Positions 37,907 to 47,862 of a DNA stretch of 64,000 nucleotides are shown here, in pieces (within the stretch, counting starts at the first letter, position 1; each line of letters starts with the position of its first letter). The stretch comes from Flavobacterium ginsengisoli (GTDB taxonomy: Bacteria > Bacteroidota > Bacteroidia > Flavobacteriales > Flavobacteriaceae), in the NCBI RefSeq assembly GCF_029625315.1, contig NZ_CP121110.1, positions 2,613,001 through 2,677,000 of the forward strand. The letters are read 5' to 3'. The position numbers were made by a program, and so were the translations under genes. The notes under the pieces are model-generated. The model searched no databases, had not been told where the DNA came from, and worked only from the letters and a program-made list of their open reading frames with translations.

Positions 37907-38637
37907 ATGAGAAATTTAAACAATGTTCCAAAAGTTATTATGGAATCAAAAAGTATAGGCCACCCAATTAATTATAAATGGACAAAAAAGAAAATAAATA
38001 AACTTTTAGATTGCGTCGAAGGAAATGAAGAACTTGAAAAGACTTTAATGCAGATTAATCATAAAGGTTCTATGGGGCTAACAGCAGCACTATTAGAATG
38101 GATTTACTGGCGCTTTACGGGTTATAGTCAAGCTACGCACGACACACAAAAACGTATTGAGGCACTTTGGTGCTCTATTAATAATCTTGAGCAGACAAAT
38201 CCTTTATTATTTGATACCGAATTTGAAATACCAGCAAATGGTTCGGTAGATGGAGCACTTTGGATTGCTCTAATGAATGTTAGAATAATTGATGCTAGAT
38301 ACAGAAAAGGTTCATTCTTTTTACAAAATGACCTTGTTGGACTGGTTCTGCTAGCATATCATATTACACCTAAAAGAAAGAATTTCAACAATTGGTTTGA
38401 ACAAACTATTATCAAGTTGACTCATTCTCATCCTAATCCGTATAAAAATGATAAATTGGATGAAAGTGATGAAGCTATTTATGATTCTTCACATGAACCT
38501 TTAATTTCGAGAGAATTTTTCTTTGACCCGAATTTCAATATAGCGTTGAAGCATCAGAAAATGCAATTCATAATTTTATTGACAATTTAGATCCAAAGGC
38601 AAATACCTTTCTTAATTTTTCAAAGAAAGCTTCCTAA
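37907..38637 (+). CDS. Unrecognised protein (frameshifted near the C-terminus as written)
   Basis: 243 residues from the ATG at 37907 (MRNLNNVPKVIMESKSIG) with one base restored at TAGCG/TT (38543-38546). As written, the frame shifts at NFNIALKHQK and stops at 38590; in the corrected frame it reads VEASENAIHNFIDNLDPKA and ends at the TAA at 38637. Features are helical segments (KKKINKLLDCVEGNEELEKT, LLEWIYWRFTGYSQATHDTQ) and no signal peptide. I recognise no family. Followed by a symmetric terminator shared with rsmG. Confidence 0.5.
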
Positions 38638-38651
38638 TTTTTAATTGAAAA

Positions 38652-38682
38652 ATAACCCGATTAGAAAATACTAATCGGGTTA
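38652..38682. terminator. Bidirectional terminator between convergent genes
   Basis: Stem AACCCGATTAG / CTAATCGGGTT with an AAAATA loop; A-rich before and T-rich after, so it works from both sides. Confidence 0.85.
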
Positions 38683-38688
38683 TTTTAT

Positions 38689-39317
38689 TTAAGGTTTAAA
38701 CTTTAAAGGAAGATGGACTACTTTTTTGGTTTCAAAAAATTCATCTTCAAAAAAATCAGCCAAATCATACAAGGTGGCACTTGGAAAATCTTTCAATTCT
38801 TCCGTTAAATCACCTCCTTTTAAATAAAGAATACCATTCTTTAATTTGTGCTTGTGTCGCTTTTTAATTTTATCTTTTATCCAAGAAACAAAATCTGGCA
38901 TATTAGTTACAGCACGGCTTACAATAAAATCGAAATCGCCTTTTACCAATTCAGCACGTTTTTGTTCTGCTTTTACATTCTTTAATTCTAACGCATCAGC
39001 AACACCTTGAACCACTTTTATTTTTTTTGCGATAACATCAATTAAATAAAAACGAGTTTCCGGAAACAGAATTGCTAACGGAATTCGGGAAAACCTCCAC
39101 CAGTTCCAACATCTAAAACGGTTGTTCCAGGTTCGAATTTCATAACCTTAGCAATTCCTAAGGAATGCAAAATGTGTTTTGTATATAATGAATCGATGTC
39201 TTTACGCGAAATAACATTGATTTTTTCATTCCAATCGTGGTATAAAAAGTCTAATTTTTGAAATTGTTCGATTTGAAGATCGGTCAAATTTGGAAAATAT
39301 TTCAATATCTCATCCAT
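38689..39317 (-). CDS. rsmG: 16S rRNA (guanine-N7) methyltransferase RsmG (frameshifted as written)
   Basis: Methylates G527 of 16S rRNA; formerly gidB. From MDEILKYFPNLTDLQIEQF (39317) to the SAM motif VLDVGTGGGFP the frame is normal, then a missing base at 39086-39089 (CGGG where CCGGG is expected) shifts it. Restored, it continues GIPLAILFPETRFYLID, VVQGVADALELKNVKAEQ, DFIVSRAVTNM and ends at 38689, 209 residues. The second half is in an otherwise clean frame, so an error in the sequence is likely. Confidence 0.92.
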
Positions 39318-39365
39318 TGCTCTAAATTTTTAACAAAAGTACTACTTTACGATTGAAATATTTAA

Positions 39366-39384
39366 CTCAATTTTGCAAATTGAG
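39366..39384 (+). promoter_or_regulatory. Palindromic operator candidate upstream of the desaturase
   Basis: CTCAATTT-TGC-AAATTGAG, arms of 8 bases. Its centre is 23 bases before the -7 element TACCTTTG at 39398-39405, so it covers the -33 region as a repressor site would. Confidence 0.5.
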
Positions 39385-39397
39385 AATTTATAATAAT

Positions 39398-39405
39398 TAC
39401 CTTTG
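39398..39405 (+). promoter_or_regulatory. -7 promoter element TACCTTTG of the desaturase gene
   Basis: Exact TAnnTTTG match 19 bases before the ATG. A TTG at 39373-39375, inside the palindrome, sits at about the right -33 distance. Confidence 0.6.
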
Positions 39406-39424
39406 AAATCTATTTAAAACAATT

Positions 39425-40522
39425 ATGAATAACACTGCTCCAACTTTTGCACGGCAAGACAATTTAAAGTTCTTTAGAACGCTTAACTCTCGCGTTAACA
39501 ATTACTTTAAAGAAAATAATATAAAAAAAACCGGAAACTGGCAGTTACATTTAAAAGCTGTTATTCTATTTGCTGTTTTTTTAACCCCTTACTTTTTAAT
39601 CCTTACGCTTAACATGCCTTTTTGGGTAATGTTGCTTTTATCAATCGTAATGGGTATTGGAATGGCTGGTGTTGGAATGAATGTCATGCACGATGGTAAT
39701 CATGGTTCTTATTCTACAAAAAGCTGGATTAATAAATTTATGGGCGGAACAATTTATGTTTTGGCCGGAAATGTTTATAACTGGCAAGTACAACACAATG
39801 TTCTTCATCATACTTATACTAATATCCCTGGTCATGATGAGGATCTAGATGCAGGAAGGATTATTCGTTTTACAGAACATGCAGAATGGCATCGCTTTCA
39901 TCGTTTTCAACATTATTACTCTGTTTTCTTATACGGTTTATTGACATTTAATTGGGCATTAACTACCGATTTTAAGCAAATGAGAAACTACTTAAAAAGA
40001 AAATTATCTTATGGCGAGCCAAAAAGCCCGAAGATTCTTTGGACCACTTTAATCATCACCAAAATGATTTATGTTTCGATATGGATTGTTTTACCAATCT
40101 TAATCGGGATTACATGGTGGAAAGTGCTTCTTGGATTTTTCGCAATGCATTACACCGCAGGATTAATCCTGAGCGTGGTATTTCAATTGGCACACGTTGT
40201 GGATCATACTACAAATCCAACTCCTAATGAATTAGGAGAAATGGATAATACTTGGGCGGTTCACCAATTATACACAACAACTAATTTTGCACCTAAAAAT
40301 GCAATCGTAAATTGGTATACCGGAGGATTAAACCATCAAATAGAACATCATATTTTTCCAAATATCAGTCATATTCATTACGGTAAAATTGCAAAAATTG
40401 TAAAAGAAACAGCAAAAGAATGTGATTTACCATATTATGAATACAAAACAATGCGAAGTGCTGTTATTGCTCACTTTAAGCATCTACGTGATTTGGGAAT
40501 GAAACCAAAATTAGCGGTTTAG
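39425..40522 (+). CDS. Membrane fatty acid (acyl-CoA/acyl-lipid) desaturase
   Basis: 365 residues, diiron membrane desaturase. Three histidine boxes: VMHDGNHGSYS near 88, QHNVLHHTYTN near 125, and NHQIEHHIFPN near 303. Two pairs of hydrophobic helices (residues 45-85 and 200-250) surround them. It introduces a double bond into acyl chains and adapts membrane fluidity. A palindromic operator overlapping its promoter suggests repression, perhaps by a fatty-acid-responsive regulator. Confidence 0.92.
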   Translation: MNNTAPTFARQDNLKFFRTLNSRVNNYFKENNIKKTGNWQLHLKAVILFAVFLTPYFLILTLNMPFWVMLLLSIVMGIGMAGVGMNVMHDGNHGSYSTKSWINKFMGGTIYVLAGNVYNWQVQHNVLHHTYTNIPGHDEDLDAGRIIRFTEHAEWHRFHRFQHYYSVFLYGLLTFNWALTTDFKQMRNYLKRKLSYGEPKSPKILWTTLIITKMIYVSIWIVLPILIGITWWKVLLGFFAMHYTAGLILSVVFQLAHVVDHTTNPTPNELGEMDNTWAVHQLYTTTNFAPKNAIVNWYTGGLNHQIEHHIFPNISHIHYGKIAKIVKETAKECDLPYYEYKTMRSAVIAHFKHLRDLGMKPKLAV

Positions 40523-40598
40523 CAACTAAAAAAAATCTATTAATAATTAACCTTCCTTAATAGGCGCAGACAAATTAAGGACATTCAAAAATTTTATA

Positions 40599-41789
40599 AT
40601 GAATCATATTCTTTCGGACAGAATCAACAACTTAGCGACTTCGCAAACATTAGCAATGGCTGCTTTAGCACGTGAATTAAAAGCACAAGGAAAAGACATT
40701 ATCAGTTTAAGTTTAGGTGAGCCTGATTTCAATACACCAGACTTCATTAAAGAAGCAGTAAAAAAAGCAGTAGACGAAAATTACAGCACATATTCTCCAG
40801 TAGAAGGTTATCTTGAACTAAGAGAAGCAATTTGCAGAAAATTCAAAAGAGATAATGATTTAGAGTACAAACCAACTCAAATCGTAGTTTCTACAGGAGC
40901 AAAACAATCTTTATACAATATTGCACAAGTAATGTTAAACGATGGTGACGAGGTTATTTTACCAGCACCTTACTGGGTTTCTTATTTCGAAATTGTAAAA
41001 CTTTCTGGTGGAGTTCCAGTTGAAGTTCCGACTTCTGTAGAAACAGATTTCAAAATGACACCAGAACAATTAGAAGCCGCAATCACACCAAAAACAAAAA
41101 TGATGTGGTTCTCTTCTCCATGCAATCCATCTGGATCTGTTTACAGCAGAGAAGAATTAACAGCTTTGGCAAAAGTTCTAGAAAAACACCCAAATATTTA
41201 TGTCGTTTCAGATGAAATTTATGAGCACATCAATTTCTCAGGAACTTTCTGCGACATCGGATCTATTCCAGGAATGTTAGAAAAAACAATCACTGTAAAC
41301 GGAGTTGCAAAAGCATTCGCAATGACAGGATACAGAATTGGTTATATTGGAGCACCAGAATTCATCGCAAAAGCGTGTACAAAAATTCAAGGACAAGTAA
41401 CTTCTGGTGCAAATTCTGTGGCTCAACGCGCTACAATCACTGCAGTAGATGCTGATCCAAGCGTATTAAACCATATGGTTGAGGCTTTCCACGGTCGTAG
41501 AGATTTAGTGGTTGGATTATTAAAAGAAATTCCAGGAGTAAAAATCAACGTTCCAGAAGGTGCATTCTACGTATTCCCAGACGTTTCTTCTTTCTTCGGA
41601 AAAACATTAAAAGGACACGAAATTAAAGATGCAAACGACGTTTCGATGTATCTTTTAGCAGAAGCTAACGTTGCAACTGTAACTGGTGACGCTTTCGGGA
41701 ATCCAAACTGTATTCGTTTCTCTTACGCAACAAGCAACGATATCTTAAAAGAAGCATTACGCAGAATCAAAGAAGCTTTGACTGCATAA
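40599..41789 (+). CDS. Pyridoxal-phosphate-dependent aminotransferase, aspartate aminotransferase type
   Basis: 396 residues, class I/II fold type I, subgroup Ib. N-terminal SLSLGEPDFNTPDF, the ring-stacking VSTGAKQSLYN and APYWVSYFEIV, FSSPCNPSGSVYS, the SDEIYEHINF block, and the Schiff-base lysine in TVNGVAKAFAMTGYRIGY near residue 236. Transfers amino groups between aspartate or similar acids and 2-oxoglutarate. Complete and without odd features. Confidence 0.93.
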   Translation: MNHILSDRINNLATSQTLAMAALARELKAQGKDIISLSLGEPDFNTPDFIKEAVKKAVDENYSTYSPVEGYLELREAICRKFKRDNDLEYKPTQIVVSTGAKQSLYNIAQVMLNDGDEVILPAPYWVSYFEIVKLSGGVPVEVPTSVETDFKMTPEQLEAAITPKTKMMWFSSPCNPSGSVYSREELTALAKVLEKHPNIYVVSDEIYEHINFSGTFCDIGSIPGMLEKTITVNGVAKAFAMTGYRIGYIGAPEFIAKACTKIQGQVTSGANSVAQRATITAVDADPSVLNHMVEAFHGRRDLVVGLLKEIPGVKINVPEGAFYVFPDVSSFFGKTLKGHEIKDANDVSMYLLAEANVATVTGDAFGNPNCIRFSYATSNDILKEALRRIKEALTA

Positions 41790-41807
41790 CAATATTCTAA
41801 GTTTTTA

Positions 41808-41862
41808 TAAAAACGGCTTAAGGTTCAAAAGTTTCATCACTTTTATACTTTAAGCTGTTTTT
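41808..41862 (+). terminator. Imperfect terminator after the aminotransferase gene
   Basis: AAACGGCTTAAGGTTCAAAAG faces CTTTTATACTTTAAGCTGTT, followed by eight T. Several mismatches. Confidence 0.5.
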
Positions 41863-41865
41863 TTT

Positions 41866-42005
41866 ATGGGCGTGTCCTACGGCCGGGCTATCCACTATAT
41901 CTTTTATGGCGAACCCCGCCAAAAAAGGATATCGCTCCTATCCCTCACGCAAACCATAATAAGAGAAAAAATCTGCTTTATCTGCAAAATCTGCAGGACA
42001 AATAA
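41866..42005. repeat. Dispersed repeats, families G and D
   Basis: 41866-41944 holds GGGCTATCCACTATATC, a short hairpin GGCGAACCCCGCC and AGGATATCGCTCCTATC: the inverse of the element at 53998-54085. After it comes AATCTGCTTTATCTGCAAAA (family D), related to 46213-46250 and 49980-50070. A 66-codon frame across this block is not a gene. Confidence 0.65.
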
Positions 42006-42124
42006 ATGCGTAAATTTCAAAATTCCCATTCTACAATATTATAAAACCTCGATTGTAATCCTGTAAAAGAAAGCATGTTATAATTACAAACTTTGTAACA
42101 TATTAATTTCAAAAATTATATGTC

Positions 42125-42581
42125 ATGATACATACAGATGAAACCATACAGGAAACCGTTAAAACTTTGGAAGGATTAATTTCAATTCTTGAAGATGGAA
42201 AACTAGGATATACAGATGCAGCAGAACATGTAGAAAATCCAGCCATGAAAACCGATTTCTTGGAATATGCGCGCGAAAGAGCCTTGTTTATTGTAGAATT
42301 GCAAAACCAAATCAATAAACTAGGAAAATCAACAGATACTTCTGGCGGAGGACCGCTTGGAGTCTTGCATCGTACATGGATAGATATAAAATCAGCATTT
42401 ACTGGCGGTGATACAGAATCTATCATAAATGCTTGTATTACTGGTGAAGAAGTCTGCTATTAAAAAATACAAAATGGCACTCGAAGAAAATCATTTGGAA
42501 CACGATCAAATTTACATTGTTTCTAAGCAATTAAATAGTATTCAAAATACTTTATCACAAATTAAAATGAGAGCAAGCTAA
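42125..42581 (+). CDS. DUF2383/PA2169-type four-helix-bundle protein (frameshifted as written)
   Basis: 151 residues with one base removed at 42452-42457 (GTCTGC for GCTGC), giving CITGEEAAIKKYKMALEE and the end SQIKMRAS at 42581. Typical of the ferritin-like DUF2383 family: DETIQETVKTLEGLISILED at the start and SGGGPLGVLHRTWIDIKSAF in the middle. The family is linked to stress and stationary phase; no activity is established. A sharp terminator follows. Confidence 0.82.
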
Positions 42582-42599
42582 ACGATTCATGCTTTTTTT

Positions 42600-42637
42600 G
42601 AAAACTGCTCAGTCTTCGGATTGAGCAGTTTTTTTAT
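42600..42637 (+). terminator. Terminator after the DUF2383 gene
   Basis: AAAACTGCTCA-GTCTTCGGAT-TGAGCAGTTTT with a run of seven T. Confidence 0.9.
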
Positions 42638-42704
42638 TTGTTAAACTGAAAATAAATCTTACATTCGTTTCAACCAATTCACAACCAAAAAACTAAAAAA
42701 CCAT

Positions 42705-43295
42705 ATGACATTAAGTTCACGCTTTTATATCATTTTACTATTTGCAATTTTATTTTCTCCATTAATACAAGCACAAGCACCTGGCAATTTCATCAAAGCT
42801 TCAATAGGCTATGGATCTAGCAGTTCTTATTACATTGAAGATTATGGAAGTCAAGACGAAGTAGATGTTATGGGAGGCGGCCTTTATCTTCAAGGAGAAT
42901 ATATTATAGGAATAAAATCATGGTTTAGCGTAAGACCCTACGCTGGTGCAATTTTTGAATCTGTTGATAAAAATCAAAATATACAGAATCAACCTCAATA
43001 TAAAGTAACAACTAATGCTTTTTTAATGGGTGGAAAAGTTCGTTTTTGCGCTCCAATTCCATGGGTTGCGCCATTTATTGAAGGCGGAATCGGAACTTCA
43101 ATAGGCAAATTCGAAACCTTTACACCAAATGTTAATTTCAACAAAAGCTCAGTTTTATTACATATTCCTTTCAGTATTGGATTGGCAGTCGGCAGACACA
43201 ATAATTTTGAAATAGGGATTTCAGGGTATTTTCATCCAGCCGCAAAACAATCGACCGGAGTGTTTGCTATAGGGTATACTTTTCCGTTAGATTAG
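42705..43295 (+). CDS. Small outer-membrane beta-barrel protein
   Basis: 196 residues with signal peptide (LFSPLIQAQ). About eight strands rich in alternate aromatic and glycine residues follow (FIKASIGYGSSSSYYIEDYG, WFSVRPYAGAIFE, FIEGGIGTSIGKFETF, NFEIGISGYFHPA), ending in a short FPLD tail. Looks like an OmpW/OprF-type or porin-fold small barrel; the function is unknown. Starts at the ATG at 42705 with an A-rich leader. Confidence 0.65.
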   Translation: MTLSSRFYIILLFAILFSPLIQAQAPGNFIKASIGYGSSSSYYIEDYGSQDEVDVMGGGLYLQGEYIIGIKSWFSVRPYAGAIFESVDKNQNIQNQPQYKVTTNAFLMGGKVRFCAPIPWVAPFIEGGIGTSIGKFETFTPNVNFNKSSVLLHIPFSIGLAVGRHNNFEIGISGYFHPAAKQSTGVFAIGYTFPLD

Positions 43296-43357
43296 TTTTA
43301 TATAAATTAAAAAGACTACCTTACATTAAAGTAAACCAAACATAAAATATTTAACAA

Positions 43358-43903
43358 GTGAAAAAAGTAATTCTAGATCTAGCTGTGACCTTAGATGGTT
43401 TTATTGAGGGGCCAAATGGAGAGATTGACTGGTGCATTATGGACGAGGAAATGGACTTTGATGGATTTTTATCAGATATAGATACTATCTTTTATGGTCG
43501 GGTAAGTTATGATTCCTGGGGTAATTATCAACCGGACGAAAATGCAAGTAATACCGAACAAATGCTTTGGAAAGGAGTACATTCAAAAAAGAAATATGTT
43601 TTTTCAAGTCAAAGCAAACAAGATAACAAGGCAACATTTATAAATTCTGATATTTCGACAAAAGTAAATGAGATCAAAACTCAATCTGGGGGTGACATTT
43701 GGCTCTATGGCGGAGCAAGCCTTATTAAAACTTTTATTCAATTAAATCTTATTGACACCTATAGAATATCAATTCATCCAATCGCTTTAGGAAACGGCAA
43801 ACCATTATTTGAAGACTTAAAAGAACGACTCGAATTAACATTACTTAAAACTAATATTTTCAAATCTGGAGTAGTACAGCTTATTTACGAACCAACCAAA
43901 TAA
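43358..43903 (+). CDS. Dihydrofolate-reductase-fold (RibD C-terminal) protein
   Basis: 181 residues from a GTG start. RibD_C-type reductase: KKVILDLAVTLDGFIEGPNG, DTIFYGRVSYDSW, SGGDIWLYGGASLIKTFI (NADPH-binding GGA motif near 125), and RISIHPIALGNGKPLFEDL. Probable NADPH-dependent reductase of an unknown pteridine- or pyrimidine-like substrate. Single gene in its own transcript. Confidence 0.88.
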   Translation: MKKVILDLAVTLDGFIEGPNGEIDWCIMDEEMDFDGFLSDIDTIFYGRVSYDSWGNYQPDENASNTEQMLWKGVHSKKKYVFSSQSKQDNKATFINSDISTKVNEIKTQSGGDIWLYGGASLIKTFIQLNLIDTYRISIHPIALGNGKPLFEDLKERLELTLLKTNIFKSGVVQLIYEPTK

Positions 43904-44042
43904 ACAAAAATTTCGTTTATCATCATTCCATATTAAGTTAACAATTTCAAAAAAATCGCTTCATCGCTAGCAAACTCGAATAATTTATTAGACCTTTGCA
44001 CACTTTTTTTCGTGAATACCACAAAAGTCTAAAGTTTTAGAA

Positions 44043-45910
44043 ATGAAGAAGAAAATCGAAATATTAGCTCCTGCTAGAGATTTAATTGGCGGAATGGCGG
44101 CTATTAACAGCGGTGCCGATGCTGTATATATTGGTGCACCTCAATTTGGCGCACGTTCTAATGCCAACAACTCTATTGAAGATGTTGCCGCTTTAGTAAA
44201 ATATGCACATTTATTTAATGCCCAGGTTTTTGTAGTAATGAATACCATTTTATACGACAACGAATTAGAAACTTGTCGCGCTATGATTTGGGAATTATAT
44301 GATATTGGTGTCGATGCATTGATCATTCAGGACATGGCGATTATGGAAATGGACTTGCCTCCTATCGTACTTCACGCCAGTACACAAGCTAATAATCGTG
44401 ACGCAGATAAAATTAAATTCTTAAAAGATGCTGGAATTAAGCGCGTGGTTTTAGCACGTGAATTAAATCTGCATCAAATTAAAACAATATACGACCACGC
44501 TGATGTTGAATTAGAGTTTTTCGTAACTGGAGCATTATGTGTTTCTTTCAGCGGAAACTGCTATATGAGTGTGGCTAACGGAGAAAGAAGTGCGAACCGT
44601 GGTTCTTGTGCACAAAACTGCCGTTTACCTTATAATTTAATCGACGGAAACGGAGATACTTTAATCAGAAACAGCCACTTGCTTTCTATTAAAGATTTAG
44701 ACGTTTCAGATCAAATCCCGAATTTGATTGAGGCTGGAATCGTTTCTTTCAAAATCGAAGGAAGATTAAAAGACGTTGCTTATGTTAAAAACAACGTATC
44801 TTATTTGCGTCAAAAATTAGACAGTTATCTTGAAGGAAGTGACAAATACACCAAAGCTTCTTCTGGAAAATGTACCTACACTTTTGATTCAACTTTAAGC
44901 AGGACTTTCAACCGTGGTTATACCGATTATTTCGTAAACGAAAGACACAGCTCAATTGGTTCTTGGGAAAGTCCAAAATCAAAAGGACAATATATTGGTA
45001 AATTGATCCGAACAATTGGAGATGCTTACGAAATCGAAAACGGTGAATTACTAAACAACGGTGACGGACTTTGCTTCATCAACGAAAATAACGAAGCCGA
45101 CGGAATCTACGTAAACAAAGCCGAGAACGGAAAAGTATATCCAAACGTTTTAAAAGAAATTAAAGACGGAACTTTCATCTATAGAAATAACGACGCTGCT
45201 TTCATCAAAATCGTAGAAAGAGAAGACAGTGCAATCCGTAAAATTGGAACTACTTTATTGCTTACCGAAAACGAAAACGGTTTTGAATTAATTGCAACCG
45301 ACGAAGATGGAAACGTAAGTACAGTAAAATTAGAGCATCCGAAAGAACAAACAAAAACTGGCGAATCAATCGAAGAGAACATAAAAGTTCAATTGGCAAA
45401 AACAGGTTTCACACCTTACAATGCTGACGAAATTAACATTATGTTTTCACAAAACTGGTTCCTTCCTATTTCAAAAATCAACGAAATGAGAAGAAATGTT
45501 TTCGAACAATTATCAGAAATTCGTTTGGCAAATTACGTTCGTGAAGAACACCAATTAGTAAAAACGTCACATCCATATCCTGAAACTAAATTGGATTTCA
45601 TGTACAACGTTTCGAACAAAACAGCACGTAAATTCTACGAACGCCACGGTGTTACCGAAATCGAAAAAGCATTCGAATTACAATGGGATCCAGGAAAATC
45701 TCGTGTAATGACAACAAAATATTGCATCAAATACGAATTAAAAAATGCCCTATACACCAAAAAGATATAGTTGGTGTTAAAGTAAAAGAACCATTAGTAC
45801 TGAAACAAGGCGAACTTGAATACAAACTAAAATTCAACTGCAAACCTTGCGAAATGGAAATCTGGGAGAAAGATGCTGAATTTGAGATAGAAGAAGATCA
45901 TTTTCATTAA
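44043..45910 (+). CDS. U32-family peptidase / RNA hydroxylation protein (frameshifted near the end as written)
   Basis: 622 residues when A6 at 45740-45745 is read as A7. The N-terminal part runs to MTTKYCIKYELK and, with the extra A, continues KCPIHQKDIVGVKVKEPLVL to the end at 45910. U32 hallmarks: NRGSCAQNCRLPYN near residue 200 with GNCYMSVANGERSANRG, KSKGQYIGKLI, and a cysteine pair near the C-terminus (FNCKPCEMEIW). Family members YegQ/TrhP and RlhA are needed for RNA hydroxylation; collagenase activity is doubtful. Confidence 0.9.
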
Positions 45911-45915
45911 AAAAG

Positions 45916-46050
45916 TTTAACCGCAAAGGTCGCTAAGAATTACGCAAGGTTCGCAAAGATTTTAAAATTAATCTTTGCGAACCTTTTCTTTTACTTAAAA
46001 ACGAAACCTTGCGTTCTTTGCGTAATTCTTTGCGGACTTTGCGGTTAAAT
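45916..46050. repeat. Dispersed inverted repeat, family C
   Basis: Opens with AACCGCAAAGGTCGCTAAGA and closes with its near complement TCTTTGCGGACTTTGCGGTT; an inner pair GGTTCGCAAAGATT / AATCTTTGCGAACC. It can form a large hairpin. A second half-copy is at 46262-46330. Confidence 0.75.
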
Positions 46051-46069
46051 AATCTGTTATTTCCACAAT

Positions 46070-46195
46070 CTTGTCATTTCGACGAAGGAGAAATCTTCGC
46101 AAATAACTCCGTTCCAATAAGCCAATCTTTGTAGAGCTACTTGTGGAGATTTCTCCTTCGTCGAAATGACAAACTGCATGGTTACTTTGTCTTAA
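46070..46195. repeat. Dispersed inverted repeat, family A (best copy)
   Basis: Perfect outer arms TTGTCATTTCGACGAAGGAG and CTCCTTCGTCGAAATGACAA, core with CCAATCTTTGTAGA. Downstream ACTGCATGGTTACTTTG resembles the sequence after the copies at 53820 and 53925, so the mobile unit is longer than the hairpin. Confidence 0.8.
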
Positions 46196-46199
46196 AATT

Positions 46200-46335
46200 A
46201 AAATCTCAAACAGAAATAAATCTGCTCGATCAGCAAAATCTGCGCGAGATTTTTTTGCTTTCTCATTTAACTTAAAAACAAAAACTTAGCGCTCTTTGCG
46301 TAATTCTTTGCGAACTTTGCGGTTAAAAAAAGCTT
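46200..46335. repeat. Dispersed repeats, family D and half of family C
   Basis: 46213-46250 contains AATCTGCTCGATCAGCAAAA and TCTGCGCGAG (family D). 46280-46330 contains GCGTAATTCTTTGCGAACTT and TGCGGTTAAA, the right arm of family C without its partner. These fill the gap before purT. Confidence 0.65.
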
Positions 46336-46375
46336 TTTCCCTACTTTTACTACTCAAACAATACACTACTCCAAA

Positions 46376-47538
46376 ATGAAAATACTACTCCTAGGTTCAG
46401 GCGAATTAGGCAAAGAATTTGTCATTGCCGCACAACGAATCGGACAAACCATAATTGCAGTTGACAGTTACGAAAACGCACCAGCCATGCAAGTCGCACA
46501 CGGCTTTGAAGTCATCAATATGCTCGACGGCGATGCACTTGACCGAATCGTAGCCAAACACCAGCCAGATTTTATCGTTCCTGAAATAGAAGCCATTCGC
46601 ACCGAACGTTTTTACGATTACGAAAAACAAGGAATCACCGTTGTTCCTTCAGCGAAAGCGGCAAACTTTACCATGAATCGTAAAGCCATTCGTGATTTAG
46701 CAAAGCAAAAGAACTCGGACTAAGAACAGCAAAATACCAATACGCAACTTCAGCAGAAGAACTGCAAAAAGCCGTTCAGGAAGTTGGAATTCCATGCGTG
46801 GTAAAACCATTAATGTCTTCGTCAGGAAAAGGACAATCTACAATCAAAACAGAAAGTGATATCGAAAAAGCATGGCAATATGCCGTTGCAGGTTCGCGTG
46901 GCGATGTTATCGAAGTTATTGTAGAAGCTTTTGTCGATTTCCATTCAGAAATTACGTTTTTAACGATTACTCAAAATAACAATCCGACATTATTCTGCGC
47001 TCCAATTGGCCACAGACAAGAAAGAGGCGATTATCAGGAAAGCTGGCAACCCGCTTTAGTTTCAGAAAAAGATTTGTATGAAGCTCAGGATATGGCTGAA
47101 AAAATTACGGAAGCACTTGGTGGCGCCGGACTTTTTGGTGTAGAGTTTTTCTTAACAAATGAAGGTGTTTATTTCTCTGAACTTTCCCCTCGTCCGCACG
47201 ATACCGGAATGGTAACTTTAGCTGGAACACAGAACTTCAACGAATTTGAATTACATTTAAGAGCCATTTTGAGCCTCCCTATTTTCGAAATTACTTTAGA
47301 AAAAGCTGGAGCAAGTGCTGTAATTCTAGCATCTGAAGATTCAACTAATCCGACTTTTACCGGAATCGAAAAAGTAGCCGCTTTACCGAAAACTGATTTC
47401 AGAATTTTCGGAAAACCAACTTCTAGACCTTACCGAAGAATGGGAGTTGTTTTAAGCCATGATACACTTTCAACTCCAATTACCGAAGTAATAGAACGCG
47501 CCAAAGAAACGGCGAAATTAATCACTGTAAATTCTTAA
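46376..47538 (+). CDS. purT: Formate-dependent phosphoribosylglycinamide formyltransferase PurT (frameshifted as written)
   Basis: ATP-grasp enzyme for the third step of purine synthesis using formate. From the ATG at 46376 ([20 protein letters not shown]) to NRKAIRDLA the frame is normal; at 46700-46706 GCAAAGC breaks it. Reading GCAGC gives [19 protein letters not shown] and 386 residues. ATP-grasp elements follow: [41 protein letters not shown] and [16 protein letters not shown] one-base loss instead of a two-base gain would also restore the frame. Confidence 0.92.
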
Positions 47539-47540
47539 TC

Positions 47541-47862
47541 ATGAAAAATATAATATTAGCAAGCATTCCTTTTTATTGGAATTGCAGTACAAGCTCAAAC
47601 TAAAAAGAAATTTGACAAACCAACAATTGTGGAAGCATCTTGCGGGGAATGCCAATTTGGAATGAAAGGTAAAAGCTGTGATTTAGCAGTTCGTATTGAC
47701 GGAAAATCTTATTTCGTTGACGGAACGACAATTCATGATCATGGAGACGCTCATGCTGAAAAAGGTTTCTGTAATGCAATAAGCAAAGCTTTAGTTACAG
47801 GAGAAATTAAAGGAGACAGATTCAAAGCAACTTCATTTACTTTAATCGACGATAAAAAATAA
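47541..47862 (+). CDS. DUF6370 periplasmic protein (signal region frameshifted as written)
   Basis: 106 residues with one base removed at 47559-47564 (GCAAGC for GCAGC): MKNIILAAFLFIGIAVQAQ, a clean signal peptide. The mature part is the DUF6370 unit: EASCGECQFGMKGKSCDLAV, VDGTTIHDHGDAHAEKGFCN, with four cysteines and a histidine cluster that could bind metal. The stop overlaps the next ATG by one base (TAATG), so it is translationally coupled to the Crp-family regulator. Role unknown. Confidence 0.82.

Noticed and set aside
41866..42066. Open frame of 66 codons after the aminotransferase gene
   Set aside because: It lies within two dispersed repeats and has no family or start signal.
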